From Carnegiea gigantea (taxonomy: Eukaryota; Streptophyta; Magnoliopsida; Caryophyllales; Cactaceae), in assembly GCA_029747015.1 (NCBI GenBank), contig JAKOGI010002453.1, positions 36,001 to 100,000 on the forward strand: a stretch of 64,000 nucleotides of DNA, in the 5' to 3' direction. A program made the translations under genes and the position numbers. The notes under the pieces are model-generated. The model ran no database searches. It was not told where the DNA came from and saw only the letters and a program-made list of their open reading frames with translations. The stretch's first letter is position 1, and each line of letters starts with the position of its first letter. Positions 58,420 to 64,000 of this stretch are shown here, one piece after another.

Positions 58420-60153
58420 TGAGTTTCTCTCCACGACCCTTTTTCTCACAATACAAGTATATCAAGAATGACCAGACTTTTCACAGTGAAAATAAATTAT
58501 ATTTTCTTGAAGTCCAAGATATTTTTTGTTTACTGGTTTAGTGACACGTTTATTCATAAATCCTAGTCCCTTTTTGTTTCGGCTATGGTGAGTGTTTAAC
58601 CAATTAAGTGCTTTTGAGAAACTTTTTTAGTGCCTGTTCTGAGCAAGACCAGATTCGGCCTTATGGGCCTTTTCATGCAGCTGGTTGTTTTCGCTCACCA
58701 GGGATTCTAGCCTAAGTTTTAGGTCTAGGAACTCACTTTCTAGACTTGAGAGATCAATATCAAACACTTTCTCTCTCGTTTTCGTGAGGTCCTTAAGCGT
58801 GTCAAGGTCTTTACATAAGGTAAGGGTCTTTTCATCTACCTTAAGCTTTTCACACTTCAGGATTTCATTCACACATTCAAGTTCTTGTTTGTTCCTTTCA
58901 AGCATTCGAACATCCTTTTCAATTCAGACCAACCCTCTTTAAGCATGCAATTTTCAGTATTAATTGCATCATATTCATCCATTGAAGTAAGCGGTAATTT
59001 CTCAATTTTAGCTTTGCTAAGACCAAGTACCTTATCCTTGAGTTGGGATAGGCTTTCGACTAATTTAAAGTCTAATTTGGACTCACTTCTGGCCTTGAGG
59101 GCTACTGCAGCTTATTCTGCTTCTTGAGAGCCCTCTTCCTCCAAAGTTTCACCCCAGGCTGCCATCATAGCCTTGGTGAAATGCTTTGCGGAGCTGCTTT
59201 GTTGCAGCCTCTTGCCACGATTTCAGAACTATTCTGACCCCTGTTCTTTCTTCTGTATGGGGCAATTCTTCATGATGTGATCATATTTCCCACATTTGAA
59301 GCAACCTGAGAACTTATCATGATCACTGCTCCTTGGTTTGCTGGTACTTCCCTTCTTGAGGTTCCCGCCAGCCTTCTTGAAGAATTTCTTGAGCTTCCAA
59401 GTTATCTTGGCCATTTCTTCTTTATCCAAATCCGAATCATCACTTTTCACAGCCTTTAGAGCAAGGCCTTGGTCTTTCTTTGTTTCTTCCTTACACCTGG
59501 GAGCTTCTCCTCAATTTGTATGTTTGAAGCATTCCAATGAGCTCATCCAAAGAGATCTCGTACATCTTCTGTGCTTCCTGGATGGCTGTAACTTTCGTTT
59601 CTCACGATTGAGGCAAAAACCATAGGATCTTCCTTACCAATTCTTTTGTGGTAAAGGATTTCCCCAATGATTTCAGCTCATTGGTGCTGTAAGTAAAACG
59701 AGTGTACATATCCATCACCGTCTCTTTGTCGCTCATTTCAAACAGCTCATATTTTCTCATTAACAGCTCGATCCTGGACTGTTTTACCTGGTTGGTTCCT
59801 TCATGAGCCACGTGGAGGGTATTTCATATCTCCTTCACAGACTCACACTCTGAAATACGAGTGTACTCGTCTGGTCCAAGGCCAAAGTACAACAGCTTCT
59901 TGGCCCTAGCATTTTTCTCCATCTTTTTAAAATCATCCGAGTCGAACTCATTTGACTTCTTAGGGACGGTCTTACCACCTTCCATGGCCTTCATTGGAAT
60001 GTAAGGACCATTCTTTATGATCATCCACAGCTCATAGCCATCAGCCTGAATGTAATTCTCCATACGATTCTTCCACCAGTTGTAATGTTATCCATTGAAG
60101 TATGGTAGTCGAGTCACAAATTGACCCTCCAAAATTTCTTGTGGTGCACTCAT
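58420..60153 (-). pseudogene. Gag, minus-strand SIRE-like element
   Basis: The ATG is the complement of 60151-60153, 45 bases from the primer site, the same distance scale as in the plus-strand copy. Capsid blocks (RMENYIQADGYELWMIIKNG, RAKKLLYFGLGPDEYTRISE, RIELLMRKYELFEMSDKETV) are followed by a complete first zinc knuckle, CFKCGKYDHIMKNCP (about 59330), an acidic stretch and a coiled coil (58905-58627). The second knuckle near 58480 is degraded. Stops and shifts at about 60090, 59820, 59600 and 59480. Confidence 0.85.
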
Positions 60154-60197
60154 CTTTTTAGGATCTCTCAAGGTGTTAAACTAGGTATGAGAACTCA

Positions 60198-60209
60198 GCT
60201 TTGATACAA
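60198..60209 (-). other. Degraded primer binding site, initiator tRNA-Met (minus-strand SIRE-like)
   Basis: On the minus strand it reads TTGTATCAAAGC, two changes from TGGTATCAGAGC, two bases from the LTR. Confidence 0.8.
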
Positions 60210-60211
60210 TT

Positions 60212-61482
60212 TGTTAGATTAAATTGCACAATGACACAAGAGGGGGGTGAATTGTGTCTACCAACTTTTTTGATTGTTTCAAAACACTCGTGAAAATTGT
60301 TTAGAAGGCGTGTTTGGTGTAAAGTAGAAACAAAGCTAATTACGGAAATAATGAAGGAGACATAGTGTTTTTACGTGAAAAACCATTGGCTCAATTAAGG
60401 AGTAAAAACCACGATCTACCACTATAGGATTTCAACAATACTTTCACTAGACGGGTCGAACACGTTACAACTGTAACACCACATATGACTTACTCACACT
60501 CGTAACTTGGTCTACACCTAGACCTTCGTTATAAACACCACGTAACTTAGTATACCCCAACACCCTCGTTATAAACAGCACGTCTAACGTGTCCCTAGAC
60601 TTGGACACTCTCTTATCTCACTGATGAAAAGAGAAAAAGAAGAACACCTTACTTGAATGCTTCTAAACAAGTTGAATGTAAGATACAATACAATCCCTAT
60701 TATGTCAATATTGAAGACTTGATTTAACACTCTCTTTGAAAGTTTTCTCTCAGAAAATTTAGGCTCATAAAGGTAATTTTTAACCGTTGGAAAACCTTAC
60801 CAACCCTTGAGGAGAGAGGCGACTTAAATAGAGAGATGTGAGTGGGTGCTTGTGCCACAAGATTAGGATAAAGATAAGATCACTTTCACTCAATAACTCC
60901 ATCAGTTAAAACCCCTAAGACCTTTCCACTTGTTATTCTTCCCTTAAAGATCGGATAAAATCTTTCAAGCCCCTAAAATCTCTCCATTTGATGAATATTT
61001 TTCTCTTAAAGATAGGGTGAAATCTTTCATCATTAATTTTAAAGAGAGAAACCTTTTTTGGACTCAACTTACATCAAAAAAATTATTCCTAATTATTTTA
61101 TGAAATTTGACAGTCAAAAATCATTTTAAAACCTTGGAACTCATTTTTGTCTTTGACGTCAAAACACTGCAGACTTGACTTCTCAAAACTGTTATGAGAT
61201 AGTATTCTGAAGTACTTCAAAACCATTCAAAGAAAATGCTAAGTCAAGGACCTTCTAATTGGCATATTAACAAGAATCTAAAAGAATAAAGCACATACAA
61301 AACCTAAGACTCTTGTTATCAGCTAGAATCTCTGCACATGTATCGACTTTGATGCTCCATGCTAATTCGAACCACTCCAAGTATTTTTCAGATCCTGTCT
61401 CAACACACAACTCAAGCACAGCATATTGACTAGTACATTTAGATTGTTATCATCGAAACCTTACACATTAATTGGGTCAACA
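60212..61482 (-). repeat. 5' LTR of the minus-strand SIRE-like element
   Basis: It lies next to the primer site (60198-60209) and is followed on the right by the target duplication GAAAC. Confidence 0.92.
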
Positions 61483-64000
61483 GAAACCATTACCCTAACC
61501 TAACAAAACCGTAGATTTTGGTTATCCAGTATACTGAGTAACCCAAATTATGGTTTGGGTTAGGATCGGGATATTTTCGAACCGAAACTTTTGGGTATCC
61601 AAAAAAATACTAAATATATTGGTGAGCAGATTTGACTTTGCAGACCCCTGATTTATACACTCATTTATCTAGTTTCTAGCTTGGAAAATAATGCAATTTT
61701 AAGATTTTCAATTATTTTGTTTACATTTGTAGATAATAAAGTGAATTGAGCTATGTGCTAAAATTGGCGTAAAAGTGGTGAGAAATTGATTTGGAACTTT
61801 GAAAATGCATTCGATGCAGCTCTTTTGGCCAATGATGGACTATGCGTGAGGCTTTGTTCGTAGCAAGCTACCTCAAATGCACACTGTATTGCCCACGCTA
61901 CCCTTGTCATCCAATGCCAGCCACTACCATCCACCTTCCCATAGCCAGCATGCACCACTAGGAGCATGGTCATGCTTTGCCATAGCCACCACTCTGCTAC
62001 CGCAACATTACCAGGAGGAGCATAAGCGTGCTCTTAGCTTGACACGAGTAATCATCTCGAAAAGCACGAGGTGTTCCTTCCTACAATTCATGTTGCGCTT
62101 GGCTGCTATGCCTAAAGGGTCACATGGGCACCCATGCCACCCCATCTTCTATCCATTTATTCAGAGCTCATTTCATTATTTAGGAGCTCTTTTAAGTTTG
62201 TTGGCACTCGATAAGGGTTTGTGTTTGGCATGTAAAACCAAATTAGTGGGATTTAATTAGGTTAGAGTATTGTACATCATGTACAAGATTGTTGATTTCA
62301 AGATTCTATTACTAGGTCTTCTCTCTCTATTCTCTATTCATTTCTTGCTTTTTAGTTTGTTTATGAGATTATTGTTGTTTGGTTCGATTCTGCTATAATG
62401 ATTAGTTATTGCTAAATTAATCTTCTTTTATTGTGATTATTCCTTGTGGTGGCTAATTGATCTTGTTTAGGCCTTAGTCCATCTTTTTTATACTTGAATC
62501 TATAATATTATCTCATGCACATCAAGTGTTTGGTGAAATGCTTGAAAGAGTTTTTCATTTGCATTTTTGCATAATTGACTTATGATGAAATGTGAGGTTA
62601 ATTTGTTAGTGAAGGTAGGGAGAAGGATTAGAATTTTACAATGGAAATATTCCTAATGGTAGGTCCACATATTGCAATTTTTGCTGTATAATTGGGCTAA
62701 CCGCATAAAAATAGGTATTTAGATCAATTAGGGTAGTCTTTTGCCCTTGAAAGAGGTTTTAAGAGGATTTTTGCGGTTTAACCAACAATCTTTAAATTCC
62801 ACCATATACTTTGGAATGTTAGGGTCTGGCGTGATTGATTAGTTTATCTTAAGTGATCTAATTACAACCTAAGCCTACGCTTTGAATTTCTTTAGCTTAG
62901 TTTATTTTCCACCATCCTTTCCCATGCCCACCTTAATCCACTTAGGATAGCTTTGGTATTTGAAAATACAATTCCCTATGGATATGACTTATTCTTGCTA
63001 GTTGTTAACTATAACTATTCAGTACACTCATCACATATCCAAGTGTGCATAATCCATGATATCTCAAACTATTTAAGCTATTTGCTATTGTAAAATATGT
63101 TCCAATATTTCTTTAAAATTCTCCTAAAATATACACTCATCCACATCAAAACTCTAATTTCTTTATATAGTCCACATATTCCTTCGAATTTATTGAATTG
63201 CCCAAATTCTTAGGATCATTTCCCCCCATCACGTTATCATGATTTACTGGTTTTTCAAGCATCTGTTACAACTCGTACTTCTTCAAGACTTTTTGAAAAT
63301 GAATTCTATTTTTTCTTCTTCTAGGTTAATGTAACTATTCTTTTTCCTTTTTCTCTGCAATATTTGCATCCTTTTTGTCACCCTGGGTCATGTTTTGGCC
63401 TACTTTATGGGATTATGGCTTCAAATAATCCCAAAACTCTAAGCTAAAATGGACCTCGCCCGATGAATGTCGGGTCTCCCAATTGGTACGTAAATAGGTA
63501 AATGGCCCATAGCTACCTAAAATGTAATACACTTCGATACAGGGGGCCAATTTGGGTGCGTGATTTGCCACCTAGTGGAGAATCTTGTATGTGAGGCTTA
63601 TTACTAGTATATGTTGTCCTACAATTCAAACTTCATATATTATAGGCACTTATAAAATGATTTAATTATAAGTGATAATTGAGGGTCTTGCAATCAAAAT
63701 ACATATAAAAATGATTTTGAAGACAATTGAAAGAAAGAACAACAAAAAATAATTGAAAAACAACTGGCAAGAAAACAAAAGCATTGGCCCCTACCCTTAT
63801 ATTGTTTTAAGTGAAATCGTTCATCTTCCAACGTGCAACCTATGCAAATACTCACCCTCTCTTTGGTCATATCCATCACTTTTCATTTCTCAACAACTCC
63901 CTGCCCCAAAACAAAAGGAGCATTACTTGATTTTCTCATTAATCCCATTTCTTTCTTCCTCCCTCTCTCTCCTCATTTTGATCTCTAAAAAGTTTGCTCA
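61483..64000. repeat. Segment B, right part
   Basis: It begins with the second target duplication and continues exactly where 49472 stopped, matching 40726-43226 of segment A: spacer, LTR-like unit (ii) (about 61640-63060) and tail. It runs off the window end. Confidence 0.88.

Larger units (their letters stand above)
49473..61482 (-). mobile_element. SIRE/Maximus-like Ty1/copia retrotransposon on the minus strand (older copy)
   Basis: LTRs of about 1.27 kb (49473-50744, 60212-61482) with TGTT/AACA-type ends lie between perfect GAAAC target duplications (49468-49472, 61483-61487). On the minus strand the order is a degraded initiator-Met primer site, gag, protease, integrase, reverse transcriptase, RNase H, an interrupted gap, env-like ORF and polypurine tract. 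LTR similarity is about 88-90%. The LTR differs from the plus-strand SIRE-like element in most of its length, but coding parts are clearly related, so it is another family of the same lineage. Confidence 0.93.

Overview
This window looks like repeat-rich, probably pericentromeric or intergenic, nuclear DNA from a flowering plant, most likely a eudicot. The basis is plant-type Ty3/gypsy (Athila-like) and Ty1/copia (SIRE/Maximus-like and a short-LTR lineage) retrotransposons, tRNA-Asp and initiator-tRNA-Met primer sites, many CT microsatellites and strongly AT-rich spacers. The species cannot be named from the sequence. I found no convincing intact host gene and no rRNA, tRNA or CRISPR. All percentages below are estimates by eye.

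Layout. (1) 1-16343: an Athila-like, gag-protease-only element (plus strand, 5' LTR cut by the window edge, 3' LTR missing). A complete but dead Athila element (2602-13714, LTRs of about 1.9 kb) is inserted between its gag and protease. (2) 16344-17470: unrecognised decayed sequence. (3) 17471-33165: a probable non-autonomous DNA transposon split by a short-LTR copia element on the minus strand (18205-33066). That element is split in turn by a SIRE-like element on the plus strand (21590-31602, perfect GGAAA target duplication). (4) 33166-36065: AT-rich spacer, a possible SINE, a CT microsatellite and a hAT-like MITE. (5) 36000-43226 and 45545-64000: two collinear copies (A and B) of a segment of about 6.5 kb. 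Each holds two solo-LTR-like units and a non-autonomous DNA element; copy A also has a 767-bp internal tandem duplication. Copy B is interrupted by a second SIRE-like element (49473-61482, minus strand, perfect GAAAC duplication), which itself carries a fold-back/PIF-Harbinger-like insertion (53090-54650).

How the parts relate. Nesting order and LTR divergence agree: the plus-strand SIRE-like copy is youngest (LTRs about 98% alike), while the minus-strand SIRE-like copy, the short-LTR copia and the inner Athila are older (about 88-92%). Both SIRE-like copies carry, after pol, an envelope-like reading frame preceded by a telo-box leader. In the younger copy this frame is open for 448 codons, although gag-pol is broken and the reverse transcriptase core is deleted. 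The most notable signals are that separate env-like transcription-unit candidate, the gag-protease-only Athila derivative, the long T-rich fold-back, and the dated empty-site/filled-site pair of segments A and B.
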